From a virus, in the IMG/VR virus record IMGVR_UViG_3300020055_000028, positions 1 through 51,087 of that record: a DNA stretch of 51,087 bases. One strand, written 5' to 3'. Positions 42,858 through 51,087 of this stretch are shown here, in pieces; position 1 is the stretch's first letter, and every line of letters starts with the position of its first letter. Made by a program: the position numbers and the translations under genes. The notes under the pieces were generated by a model. It searched no databases. It saw only the letters and a program-made list of their open reading frames with translations, and was not told the DNA's origin.

Positions 42858-44420
42858 ATGGCAATTAATTTTCCAGACAATCCAACAGACGGCGATACAC
42901 ACGCTGGATTTACTTGGAACGCTACAACAGGAGCGTGGCAATCTGCTGCGTATCACACAGCAACTGGAAATACAGCACCAACAAATCCACAAAGTGGTGA
43001 TCAATGGTTTGACACATCAGACGGAACCCTATACGTTTATTTTAATGATGGTTCATCGTCACAGTGGGTCGGCGTATCAGGACCGCAAGGGCCAGCGGGA
43101 GCAACTGGAATCGATGGTGTTGACGGATCATCAGTAACGAGTTATGCAAATACTAGTTTATTTCCTTTATCAAATAATTCTGCAGGTGATTTTGCCTTTA
43201 CTACAGATACAAAAGCATTGTATATGTGGGATGGTAGTGTATGGGATAGAATATCAACGGGTGTAGATGAAACTCCAGAATGGACGACAGAACCAAACTC
43301 AAGTTATGATTTAAACGCAGATGGTACAAATACTAGTATTACAATAGCAGCTTCTGATCCTGAAGGATTTCCAATTACATATAGTTTTGATACAAATCCT
43401 ACGAATCAACCTCAAGCGACTATCACAAATAATGGCGGTGTTTTTAATTTTGTGCCTAGTACAAATACTGCACACGATGGTAGTTTTACCATGAGATTTA
43501 AAGCATCAGATGGTGTAAATATAACAACTAGATCATCTACAATGAATCTTACGTTCTTCGAATCACAATTAATGGCAGAAGTATATAATGATTCTTATTC
43601 AGCAGCAAACACCGGCAGCTTTACGGTACCAGATGGAGCTACGAAAGTATATTTCTTCGCATGCGCTGGAGGTGGATCTAGCGGTTATAGAACAAATCAA
43701 GATGGTGGTCATGGCGCAGGTGGAGGTGGTGCTGCAAATATTTCAGGATTCCAAGTAGCAGCATCTCCTGGAGATGTATTTGATTATTCTGTTGGTCAGG
43801 GTGGATCATTCGATAGCGGTAGCGGAGGAGCGACTACTGTTAGCCGATCATCTGTAACACTACTGCAATTAGGTGGTGGAAGTGGAGGTTCTGATGGTGT
43901 TGGAGGTGGAGGTGGTGCTGGCGGAGCTGGTGGCACCGTGATTACCGGTACTGGTGTAGCTGGAGGTGCTGGTGGAGTAGGCGGAACTCGAGGAGGCACG
44001 GCAGCTGCAAATGGAGGTAGTACTACAGATGGAACAGGCGGAGGTGGCGGAGGAGGTTATCATCTCGCCGGACAAGGCGGTACTGGAGGTTCGTCTACAA
44101 TCAGCGTATCAACTTGGACATACGGTAATATTAGTATAGCATTTAACGGAGGTTCTGGCGGCGGTCCAGGTACAAACGGAAATCCAGGAACTGCTGGTAC
44201 TAGCATACCATTGGCTGAAGCTGGTTTTGGTGTTGCGCAAGATGGAAATACTGGTGCCGGTGCAGGTGCTGGTCGCGGTATACAACCAGTCGTCAATGGA
44301 ACTGCAGCTACTTATTTTCATGGCGGTGGAGGTGGTGGTATACAATCATATATTGTAGGACGAAATATTGACGGCCGCGGTGGTGGCGGATTCTTAATTG
44401 CAGTCGCAACTAAAACTTAG
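42858..44420 (+). CDS. Fibre/adhesin with collagen-like linker, cadherin-like and Gly-rich domains
   Basis: The 520-residue protein starts AINFPDNPTDGDTHAGFTWNATTGAW and has a GDQWFDTSDGTLYVYFNDGSSSQWVG module. A short GPQGPAGATGIDGVDG collagen-like linker follows, then YANTSLFP...ALYMWDGSVWDRIS, a cadherin-like domain (SITIAASDPEGFPITYSFDTNPTNQ), and a Gly-rich domain of about 265 residues with a strand start KVYFFACAGGGSSG. The ALYMWDGS part is almost identical in DNA to the gene at 41588, which shows a recent exchange or duplication. The role as a receptor-binding fibre is inferred from the modules. Confidence 0.75.
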   Translation: MAINFPDNPTDGDTHAGFTWNATTGAWQSAAYHTATGNTAPTNPQSGDQWFDTSDGTLYVYFNDGSSSQWVGVSGPQGPAGATGIDGVDGSSVTSYANTSLFPLSNNSAGDFAFTTDTKALYMWDGSVWDRISTGVDETPEWTTEPNSSYDLNADGTNTSITIAASDPEGFPITYSFDTNPTNQPQATITNNGGVFNFVPSTNTAHDGSFTMRFKASDGVNITTRSSTMNLTFFESQLMAEVYNDSYSAANTGSFTVPDGATKVYFFACAGGGSSGYRTNQDGGHGAGGGGAANISGFQVAASPGDVFDYSVGQGGSFDSGSGGATTVSRSSVTLLQLGGGSGGSDGVGGGGGAGGAGGTVITGTGVAGGAGGVGGTRGGTAAANGGSTTDGTGGGGGGGYHLAGQGGTGGSSTISVSTWTYGNISIAFNGGSGGGPGTNGNPGTAGTSIPLAEAGFGVAQDGNTGAGAGAGRGIQPVVNGTAATYFHGGGGGGIQSYIVGRNIDGRGGGGFLIAVATKT

Positions 44421-44428
44421 GAATAATA

Positions 44429-46120
44429 ATGGCATATAATTTTCCAAATAGTCCAAACAACGGAGATACGGTAGTCGTCAATGGCTCTACCTATACCTAT
44501 GCTTCTGCAACAAATACTTGGAAAACAACTGCATCTTCAGGCGGTGGAGGTGGTGCATCAGTTACATCATCAGACACTGCACCTACTAGTCCATCTGATG
44601 GAGATTTGTGGTGGAATTCTGCTGAAGCAATCATGTATGTCTATTATGATGATGGATCTTCATCGCAGTGGGTTAGTACGAGTACTCCTGGACCTCGTGG
44701 AGAATCAGGTCTTAATGTCACTACGTCAAATACTGCACCGTCTTCTCCTACAGCAGGTCAATTTTGGTGGAACACAGACGTCAATCGATTATACATCTAT
44801 TACACTGACGCAGATTCTAGTCAATGGGTACAAGCGACTACTCCAGGTGCCGATGGGGTTGATGGTGCTGACGGTAGTTCAGTAACTTCGTACGCTAATA
44901 CTAGTTCTTTTCCTTCTTCTAATAATACAGTGGGTGATTTTGCTTTTGCGACTGATAAGAAAACATTATATACATGGGACGGTACTGAATGGGATCGTAT
45001 AGCTCATGGAAATGACGAAAGCCCTGTAATAATCACTGAACCACCGACTACGAGTGATTTAAATAATGACGGCACCACGAGCACAATCACAATGGTTGCG
45101 CAAGATCCAGAAGGTTTTGATGTTACATATGGTATTGCATATAAAACGGCTGGTAACGCGTTACCAAATCAATTAGCATCAGCAACTACAGTTAATGCAA
45201 ATGGCGAATTTACTTTTACGCCTACGTCTAATACATCAAATGCAGGATCGTTTAGAGCTAGATTGAGTGCATCAGACGGTGCTAGAACTACGACTCGTTT
45301 TGTAGATTTTAGTTTAGCATTCGCTGCGACAGTAGATTATCTTGTAGTTGCAGGCGGCGGCGCAGGTGGTGGTGTAAATAACGGCGCCGGTTGTGGTGGC
45401 GGCGGTGCTGGAGGATATATTTACACTACTGGAGCATCTTTTAATAATGGTACAACTTTTAATATTACAGTTGGTGCTGGAGGAACAGATACCGTAAAAA
45501 CTACCGGTGGAAATGGAGCAAATTCTTCTATTTCAGCTGCAGGATTTACAACTGTCACCGCAATAGGCGGAGGTGGTGGAGGCGGCGGTTCCTCTGGAGT
45601 AGCAGCAAGTGGTGGTTCAGGTGGCGGCTCCGCATACAATAGTGCTAGCTTTGGTACTGGCACAGCAGGACAAGGTAATGATGGTGGTAGTAATGGTTCT
45701 GGTACGAGTAACTATCCAGCCGGCGGTGGTGGTGGAGCAGGAGCTGTTGGTGGCACTGCATCTGGTTCTACTGGTGGTGCCGGCGGTGATGGTTTGCAAA
45801 ACTCTATTACAGGAACACCAACTTATTATGCCGGCGGCGGCGGTGGAGCAAGTCGCGGAACTGGAGGTGCTGGAGGTCTAGGAGGCGGAGCAGATGGACG
45901 TGGTAATCAAAATAATGCTAGTGGCTATGGAGCTACTCCTAATACTGGTGGTGGTGGAGGCGGCGCGCAAGGTAATGCTTTAGGAGGTCCAGGAGGTTCT
46001 GGAATTGTAATTATTAGAACTACAGCAACAGCTGCATCAACTACTGGTTCTCCGACAGTCACTACAGATGGATCGTATAACATTTATAGCTTTCTTACAG
46101 ATGGCAGTATAACTTTTTAA
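44429..46120 (+). CDS. Fibre/adhesin with two GDLWW modules, cadherin-like and Gly-rich domains
   Basis: The 563-residue protein starts AYNFPNSPNNGDTVVVNGSTYTYASATNTW. It has two modules (GDLWWNSAEAIMYVYYDDGSSSQWVS and GQFWWNTDVNRLYIYYTDADSSQWVQ), each followed by a short Gly-X-Y linker (GPRGESG; GADGVDGADG). Then come YANTSSFP...TLYTWDGTEWDRIA, a cadherin-like domain (TITMVAQDPEGFDVTYGIAYKTAGN), and a Gly-rich domain from about 310 that begins DYLVVAGGGAGGGV and contains GPGGSGIVIIRTTA. An ~35-residue tail follows. The cadherin-like part is closest to that of the gene at the window end. Confidence 0.75.
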   Translation: MAYNFPNSPNNGDTVVVNGSTYTYASATNTWKTTASSGGGGGASVTSSDTAPTSPSDGDLWWNSAEAIMYVYYDDGSSSQWVSTSTPGPRGESGLNVTTSNTAPSSPTAGQFWWNTDVNRLYIYYTDADSSQWVQATTPGADGVDGADGSSVTSYANTSSFPSSNNTVGDFAFATDKKTLYTWDGTEWDRIAHGNDESPVIITEPPTTSDLNNDGTTSTITMVAQDPEGFDVTYGIAYKTAGNALPNQLASATTVNANGEFTFTPTSNTSNAGSFRARLSASDGARTTTRFVDFSLAFAATVDYLVVAGGGAGGGVNNGAGCGGGGAGGYIYTTGASFNNGTTFNITVGAGGTDTVKTTGGNGANSSISAAGFTTVTAIGGGGGGGGSSGVAASGGSGGGSAYNSASFGTGTAGQGNDGGSNGSGTSNYPAGGGGGAGAVGGTASGSTGGAGGDGLQNSITGTPTYYAGGGGGASRGTGGAGGLGGGADGRGNQNNASGYGATPNTGGGGGGAQGNALGGPGGSGIVIIRTTATAASTTGSPTVTTDGSYNIYSFLTDGSITF

Positions 46121-46128
46121 GGTAAACA

Positions 46129-48627
46129 ATGGCAACTAATTTTCCAGCAAATCCATCTAACGGCGATACACACGCTGGATTTACATTTAACTCTGCAACT
46201 GGTGCTTGGGAATCAAGCGCAGTTACTCCATCAGCTCAAGACCCAGCAGTTACAGTATATGCTACCGTCGATGACCTTCCGACTTCTGGTGTGACAACTG
46301 GACAACAAGCATTCGTATCTGCTACAAATCGTTTATATATTTGGAATAGTAGTGGTTGGTATAATATTGCTTTGATTAATACGACTCCAAGCATTAGCGG
46401 AGCTTCTGCAAGCTATGATCTCGCATCAGATGGTACTCCTACAGTTGTAACAATTACTGCATCAGATCCAGAAGGACTTCCTATTACATACGACATTGTC
46501 TCTGATACCTCAGGAAATACGGCGACTGTCACTTCTAATAATAATATCTTTACGATTACTCCTTCTACAAATGACGCAGATGCAGGAACATTCTCACTTA
46601 CATTCCGTGCAAGTGACGGAGTAAATATTGCTTCTGCAATTTCTGAGTTTATTTTGCAGTTTAAAATTGTAAATAGTAACTATACTACAGCTTTGATCAC
46701 ATCAGTCGGTACCAATAATGAAGTCAACAATTCATTTGTAGATTCAAGTACCAACAGTAATGCGATTACTGCTACTGGAAATGCAACTCAGACTACGTTT
46801 AGTCCATATCGACATGGAGGGTATTCGACTTATTTTGACGGAAGCGGCGATTATTTAACAGGTCCCTCTATTGTTTTAAGTAATACTGTCCCATTTACTA
46901 TTGAACTATGGTATTACAATACATCAACTGGTACTTCTGAAGAAGGACTAATTGTTCAAAGAAACGGTGCTTCTTCACCGTGGAATGGGTGGCGCATATT
47001 CAATAATGTTGGCTCTGCTAATACATTAAGTTTTTATAATGGAACCTCATATGTAACAATTGCAACAAATCTTCCAAAAAATCAATGGCATCATATTGCA
47101 GTTGTATCCCAAGGATCCGGAACTAATCAAGGTCAATGTTATTTGAATGGTGTAGCTTCTGGATCTGCATTTACTGTTGATAGTTTAATTAATTTTAATG
47201 GTAATCTTGCAATTGGTACAGATAACGCAGTTACATCGCGAACTATGACAGGCTATTTAGCGGATGTAAGAGTAGTTAACGGTACAGCAGTTTACACCTC
47301 TAATTTTACTCCTACAACAGAACGACTCACAGCAATCACAAACACCAGCCTACTGACCTGTCATCTGCCTTACATAGCAGATGGTTCAACAAATGGTCAC
47401 TCTATTTCTGTTAACGGCAACACCAAAACAACGCCATTCTCACCATACGACTACGAAACATATTCTGCTGCAGACAACGGCGGGTCGATATATTTTGATG
47501 GTAGTGGCGACAAGTTGACAATTCCTGGAACTTATTGGAATTTTGGTACAAATCCATTTACGGTTGAAGCTTGGGTATATCCAAATAGTGCTAATGGACC
47601 TATATTTACTACTCATAGAGCGGGCACAGCAAGTGGTTTTTATTTTTCAATGACTACTACCAATAACGCTATACTTCATGGAAGATATTACGGCAGTAAT
47701 GTGGAAACGGCTTCATCTGCTAATGCTGTTAAACTAAATCAATGGAATCATTTTGCATGGTGTCGAGAAGGAACAGGATCAAATCAAACTAGAATGTTTG
47801 CAAATGGCAAAGTAGTTGCAACATATACAGATAATCAAGATTACTCTAGTGCTCCGTATGGTCCTTTTGTAGGAGGATATGATGCGGGGGGTGCTCAATA
47901 CGATGTAAATGGAAATATTGCAGATTTAAGAGTAGTTTCTGGAACCGCTCTTTATACAGCAGACTTCACCCCGCCCACAACACCACTAACAGCAATCACC
48001 AATACGTCATTGCTTCTTAAGGGTACGAACGCTGGAATTATTGATAAGTCGCAGTCAGTACAGACTTTGACTTTGAACGGTGATGCGAAGTCGTCCACTA
48101 CCCAGAGCAAGTATTTAACCTCGTCAATGTATTTTGATGGGACTGATGACTATCTAGAAGCAACTGCTTCAAGTTTATTTGATTTTGGATCGGAGGACTT
48201 TACTATTGAAATGTGGGCGTATCCACAAACCGATTCGGATGATAGAGGTGGGCTATTTGAATTATACGTAGACGACAACAATGTATTGCGCATATTTAGA
48301 CAAACCGGTGATGTGATAGAAGCTCTTGCAAGAAATGGAGGAGTAAATCAGTTTCAGATTACATCCTCTATAACTAATGATCAATGGGTTCATTATGCTT
48401 TGGTTAACAATGGAGGTACCGTTAGTTTCTATAAAAATGGTACTTTAGTTGGTTCAGATTCCAGTTTTACACTTCCTGACTTTAGTTCTGCAAGAGTTTT
48501 GATTGGACTGGATTTGTACGGCACCGATCGTTGGTATACAGGCTACATATCAGATGTCCGCATCACCAAAGGTCTAGCAAGATACACATCTAACTTCACA
48601 CCACCCACAGCAGCGTTACAAGGGTAA
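46129..48627 (+). CDS. Fibre protein with three LamG-like domains
   Basis: The 832-residue protein starts ATNFPANPSNGDTHAGFTFNSATGAW, followed by NRLYIWNSSGWYNIA and a cadherin-like domain (about 100-185). Three LamG/concanavalin-like domains follow at about 230-425, 450-640 and 660-830. Each starts YFDGSGDYL or an equivalent (YFDGSGDKL, YFDGTDDYL), has a FTIELWYY/FTVEAWVY/FTIEMWAY strand, an NQWHHIAVVS-type strand (NQWNHFAWCR, DQWVHYALVN), and ends in ADVRVVNGTAVYTSNFTPTT-type sequence. LamG-like domains bind glycans or proteins in other systems. A surface-adhesion function for this fibre is inferred. The domains are too diverged in DNA to be a very recent triplication, except at the joints. 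Confidence 0.8.
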   Translation: MATNFPANPSNGDTHAGFTFNSATGAWESSAVTPSAQDPAVTVYATVDDLPTSGVTTGQQAFVSATNRLYIWNSSGWYNIALINTTPSISGASASYDLASDGTPTVVTITASDPEGLPITYDIVSDTSGNTATVTSNNNIFTITPSTNDADAGTFSLTFRASDGVNIASAISEFILQFKIVNSNYTTALITSVGTNNEVNNSFVDSSTNSNAITATGNATQTTFSPYRHGGYSTYFDGSGDYLTGPSIVLSNTVPFTIELWYYNTSTGTSEEGLIVQRNGASSPWNGWRIFNNVGSANTLSFYNGTSYVTIATNLPKNQWHHIAVVSQGSGTNQGQCYLNGVASGSAFTVDSLINFNGNLAIGTDNAVTSRTMTGYLADVRVVNGTAVYTSNFTPTTERLTAITNTSLLTCHLPYIADGSTNGHSISVNGNTKTTPFSPYDYETYSAADNGGSIYFDGSGDKLTIPGTYWNFGTNPFTVEAWVYPNSANGPIFTTHRAGTASGFYFSMTTTNNAILHGRYYGSNVETASSANAVKLNQWNHFAWCREGTGSNQTRMFANGKVVATYTDNQDYSSAPYGPFVGGYDAGGAQYDVNGNIADLRVVSGTALYTADFTPPTTPLTAITNTSLLLKGTNAGIIDKSQSVQTLTLNGDAKSSTTQSKYLTSSMYFDGTDDYLEATASSLFDFGSEDFTIEMWAYPQTDSDDRGGLFELYVDDNNVLRIFRQTGDVIEALARNGGVNQFQITSSITNDQWVHYALVNNGGTVSFYKNGTLVGSDSSFTLPDFSSARVLIGLDLYGTDRWYTGYISDVRITKGLARYTSNFTPPTAALQG

Positions 48628-48634
48628 ATAGATC

Positions 48635-49954
48635 ATGGCTATTAATTTTCCAAACAGTCCATCAAATGGAGATACATACGAGTTTAGTGGAACTACGTAT
48701 ACGTACAGTGCTGCAAAAACTGCATGGAAACCTACTAGCGCTAGCGCTGGAGGTGGTGGTGCATCAGTAACCGTATCTAATACTGCGCCGTCGTCACCGT
48801 CTGATGGCGATTTATGGTATGATTCGAGCGTACTCAAACTTTATGTGTATTATGAAGATGGATCGTCGTCACAATGGGTACAATCAAATCCAGGAACACA
48901 AGGACCAGCTGGTCCTGCAGGTGCAGCTGGTCCTGCAGGTGCAGATGGGGCTGACGGTACAGGAATAACTAAATCTGCTAGCGATCCTACAATTACTACA
49001 AATGGTACTCTCGGTGATTTGTGGTTAAATACTACAAGCGGCGAGATGTATGCACTAACAGATACAACGGCAAATAATAATGTTTGGACAAATATTGGAG
49101 TAGGCGTGGGCGATATTACGCCGGGTATTTCCGCTTCAGGAGGAACAGAAACAACAGTAAGTGGCTACAAATATCATACTTTTACTTCGTCTGGAACATT
49201 TACTGTTACCAGAGAAGGTGATATCGATTATTTAATAGTAGCTGGGGGCGGAGGCGGTGGTTCCGGGCTCCCGGCCTCAGCTACTGGTTCTGGTGGCGGC
49301 GGCGGCGCCGGCGGCTTAATTTCTTTAAGCAGTCAAACAGTAACAACTCAAAACTATTCTATCGTTATTGGTGCAGGAGGGTCGGGTGGATCGAACGGGC
49401 AAAACGCGGGAGCAGCAAACGGCTCTGATACCACGGCATTTTCACAAACGGCTATTGGTGGTGGCAAAGGTGGATATGGCGTAGACCAGAATGGTGCAAG
49501 TGGAGGTTCTGGCGGAGGTTTTGGTGGCGATAATGGCGGCGCAGTCTCTGGCTCGGGAACAGCAGGGCAAGGCTATGCTGGTGGTAGTAATGCTTTCTTT
49601 TCTGGCCAAGGGGACCACGGTGCGGGTGGTGGCGGTGCAGGAGGAATAGGGGGCTATCCAACTAATAACGGCCCTGCAGGAGCTGGTGGTATCGGATTAG
49701 ATATGTCTAGCACATACGGAACTACTTATGGTGAATCAGGATGGTTTGCGGGTGGCGGCGCTGGAAATGAGAATACAGGAGCTTTAACATCCGGCGGGCA
49801 AGGGGGCGGAGGAGACTCTAGTGCTTCACTAACCACTTCTCAACAATCAGGTACTATTAACACAGGCGGCGGCGGAGGTGGTTCCGGAAAAGCCAATAAT
49901 AAAGACGCAGGTAGTGGTGGCTCCGGAATAGTAATAATTCGTTACGCAATTTAG
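48635..49954 (+). CDS. Fibre/adhesin with collagen-like linker and Gly-rich domain
   Basis: The 439-residue protein starts AINFPNSPSNGDTYEFSGTTYTYSAAKTAW. It has a GDLWYDSSVLKLYVYYEDGSSSQWVQ module (58-83), a Gly-X-Y linker of about eight triplets (87-110), and a second, shorter GDLWLNTTSGEMYAL module. A strand YKYHTFTSSGTFTV leads into the Gly-rich domain (about 200-439: DYLIVAGGGGGGSG, ending GSGGSGIVIIRYAI). The Gly-rich domain ending in SGIVIIRY is a type common in marine phage fibres. Unlike its neighbours it has no cadherin-like domain. Confidence 0.75.
   Translation: MAINFPNSPSNGDTYEFSGTTYTYSAAKTAWKPTSASAGGGGASVTVSNTAPSSPSDGDLWYDSSVLKLYVYYEDGSSSQWVQSNPGTQGPAGPAGAAGPAGADGADGTGITKSASDPTITTNGTLGDLWLNTTSGEMYALTDTTANNNVWTNIGVGVGDITPGISASGGTETTVSGYKYHTFTSSGTFTVTREGDIDYLIVAGGGGGGSGLPASATGSGGGGGAGGLISLSSQTVTTQNYSIVIGAGGSGGSNGQNAGAANGSDTTAFSQTAIGGGKGGYGVDQNGASGGSGGGFGGDNGGAVSGSGTAGQGYAGGSNAFFSGQGDHGAGGGGAGGIGGYPTNNGPAGAGGIGLDMSSTYGTTYGESGWFAGGGAGNENTGALTSGGQGGGGDSSASLTTSQQSGTINTGGGGGGSGKANNKDAGSGGSGIVIIRYAI
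48901..48956 (+). repeat. Short collagen-like tract with 18-nt tandem repeat
   Basis: Within the linker of the fibre gene, an 18-nt unit coding GPAGAA / GPAGAD (GCTGGTCCTGCAGGTGCA) is tandemly repeated. It is a small, recent, slippage-type expansion of a Gly-X-Y linker. Confidence 0.65.
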
Positions 49955-49962
49955 GAAAAGAA

Positions 49963-50340
49963 ATGGGACATTATGCAAAAGTACAAAACGGAATAGTCAG
50001 TCAGGTAATTGTAGCTGAAGCCGAGTTTTTCGATACGTTTGTAGACTCGAGCCCGGGTCAATGGATTCAAACTTCTTATAATACGAGAGGAGGAATCCAT
50101 TATCAACCAAATTCCAATACTCCATCAGACGATCAAACTAAAGCATTACGTAAAAATTATGCGGGAATTGGATTTACATATGATACAGCTAAAGATGCAT
50201 TTATTCCTCCTCAGCCTTTTACCAGTTGGACTTTAAACGAAACTACATGTTTATGGGAAGCACCAGTTGCTTATCCAGACGATGGTAATATGTATACATG
50301 GGATGAAACTACTACAAGCTGGGTCTTAATAGAGGAATAA
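49963..50340 (+). CDS. Conserved marine phage protein (GIGFTYD family)
   Basis: The 125-residue protein has GHYAKVQNGIVSQVIVAE, WIQTSYNTRGG, NYAGIGFTYDTAKDAFIPPQPF, SWTLNETTCLWEAPVAYPDDG and YTWDETTTSWV. I recognise this as a small protein found again and again in T4-like marine phages (with NYAGIGYTYD..AFIPP.P), usually among fibre genes and unassigned. Its position between fibre genes suggests a fibre accessory or a short tip protein. AGGAAAAG precedes the ATG. Confidence 0.72.
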   Translation: MGHYAKVQNGIVSQVIVAEAEFFDTFVDSSPGQWIQTSYNTRGGIHYQPNSNTPSDDQTKALRKNYAGIGFTYDTAKDAFIPPQPFTSWTLNETTCLWEAPVAYPDDGNMYTWDETTTSWVLIEE

Positions 50341-50343
50341 ACA

Positions 50344-51087
50344 TTGGCAATTAACTTTCCAGACAGTCCAACTAATGGTCAACAGTATACAGCTGGTGGT
50401 ATAACTTTTGTTTACGACTCGTCTGCAAATCGTTGGGATTCTAATGGTGAAAGTTCGACAACAACGATATCAGATAATGCGCCATCTAATCCGACTGCAG
50501 GAGATATGTGGTTTGATTCTTCGAATGTTGTTCTCTACATTTATTATAATGATGGAGACACAAGTCAATGGATAGGTGTTAGTCAACTAGGAGGAGGAAC
50601 TTTAGATGCTGGTGGAGGTGTAACTACATACGCTACTCTATCTGCTCGAAATGCCGCTGCTCCTACTGCTGGAGATTTAGCATTCGTTACTGCTAATAAG
50701 GCATTATATTTGTATGACGGTACTGAATGGGATCGTATCTCAGCAGGTGTGGATGAAAGTCCAGTCATTATTACTGAACCACCAACTACAACACAAGAAC
50801 TAAATAGTGATGGTACGACAAGCACAGTTACAATGACAGCTCAAGATCCTGAAGGTTTTGATATTACCTATGGTATTGCTTATAAAACTGCAGGAAATAC
50901 ACGGCCTTCTCAACTCTCTGCAGACACTACTATAAATCAAAGTACTGGAGTATATACTTTTACTCCATCTAGTAACAATTCGTTAGCAGGAACTTTTCGA
51001 GCTCGTTTAAGTGCTTCGGACGGGGCAAGAATTACAACTCGTTTTGTAGATTTTGAGTTACAGTTTTATGATTTTACAATTAGTCCA
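50344..51087 (+). CDS. Modular fibre protein, TTG start, 3'-truncated by window edge
   Basis: A reading frame starts at TTG 50344, after GAGGAATAAACA, and runs open to the window end (248 codons). The preceding codons in frame are ACA and a stop, so TTG is the only plausible start. The product begins AINFPDSPTNGQQYTAGGITFVYDSSANRW, exactly like its neighbours, which confirms the start. A GDMWFDSSNVVLYIYYNDGDTSQWIG module and ALYLYDGTEWDRIS follow. A cadherin-like domain (PVIITEPPTT..., TVTMTAQDPEGFDITYGIAYKTAGN) is closest to that of the gene at 44429. The last residues FYDFTISP match the gene at 41588, so a Gly-rich domain probably follows. Confidence 0.8.
   Translation, partial: MAINFPDSPTNGQQYTAGGITFVYDSSANRWDSNGESSTTTISDNAPSNPTAGDMWFDSSNVVLYIYYNDGDTSQWIGVSQLGGGTLDAGGGVTTYATLSARNAAAPTAGDLAFVTANKALYLYDGTEWDRISAGVDESPVIITEPPTTTQELNSDGTTSTVTMTAQDPEGFDITYGIAYKTAGNTRPSQLSADTTINQSTGVYTFTPSSNNSLAGTFRARLSASDGARITTRFVDFELQFYDFTISP

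Noticed and set aside
1-51087. tRNA genes, integrase, insertion sequences, attachment sites, replication origin
   Set aside because: No cloverleaf-like gene-free stretch, no transposase or recombinase motif, and almost no non-coding DNA in which such elements could lie.

Overview
This window is a late-gene (virion and lysis) segment of a tailed phage genome of the T4-like myovirus type. The strongest evidence is the block at 16205-25842. It encodes, in T4 order and on one strand, neck proteins gp13 and gp14, tail terminator gp15, small and large terminase gp16 and gp17, tail sheath gp18, tail tube gp19 and portal gp20. AT-rich DNA, NATAAATA-type late promoters in front of several of these genes, and fibre modules of a kind common in marine T4-like phages suggest a marine phage. 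An overlapping i-spanin/o-spanin pair implies a Gram-negative host. I cannot name the host. All genes lie on the + strand, are nearly gapless, and many overlap by ATGA or TAATG junctions. I saw no tRNA, CRISPR array, insertion sequence, integrase or DNA-replication gene, and no gene-free stretch longer than about 110 bases.

Layout. (a) 1-4664: fibre and structural proteins, ending in a striking 636-residue Tyr/Pro/Arg-rich protein built from a 16-residue repeat. (b) 4686-8844: a PKHD-type 2OG-Fe(II) hydroxylase, a small conserved protein, a candidate lysis cassette (EF-hand two-TM protein plus overlapping spanins), a DUF6065-like protein, a JmjC/cupin-type oxygenase and a third 2OG oxygenase. 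(c) 8869-16171: fibre/baseplate-associated proteins, including a 1054-residue protein with a cupredoxin-like domain followed by dozens of ~20-residue repeats. (d) 16205-25842: the T4-like neck, packaging, tail and portal block. (e) 25845-51087: about 25 kb of fibre-type genes where T4 would have its prohead core, protease and capsid genes. It begins with a collagen-like Gly-X-Y protein and contains a four-gene cassette present twice, separated by a fourth 2OG oxygenase. It ends in a run of modular fibres with Gly-rich, cadherin-like, LamG-like and short collagen-like segments. The last gene runs off the window.

How the parts may work together. The core block builds neck, tail and packaging motor. 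The many fibre genes provide an unusually large set of adhesive and receptor-binding modules. The most interesting unexplained feature is the combination of four different Fe(II)/2OG-type oxygenase genes with candidate substrates encoded in the same late region: a Tyr/Pro-repeat protein, a collagen-like protein with many Y-position lysines, and other repeat proteins. Two virion-type proteins also carry a complete His-Cys-His-Met copper-site pattern. A phage-encoded system for post-translational hydroxylation of virion proteins is a testable hypothesis, but nothing in the sequence proves which protein, or whether any virion protein, is the substrate.
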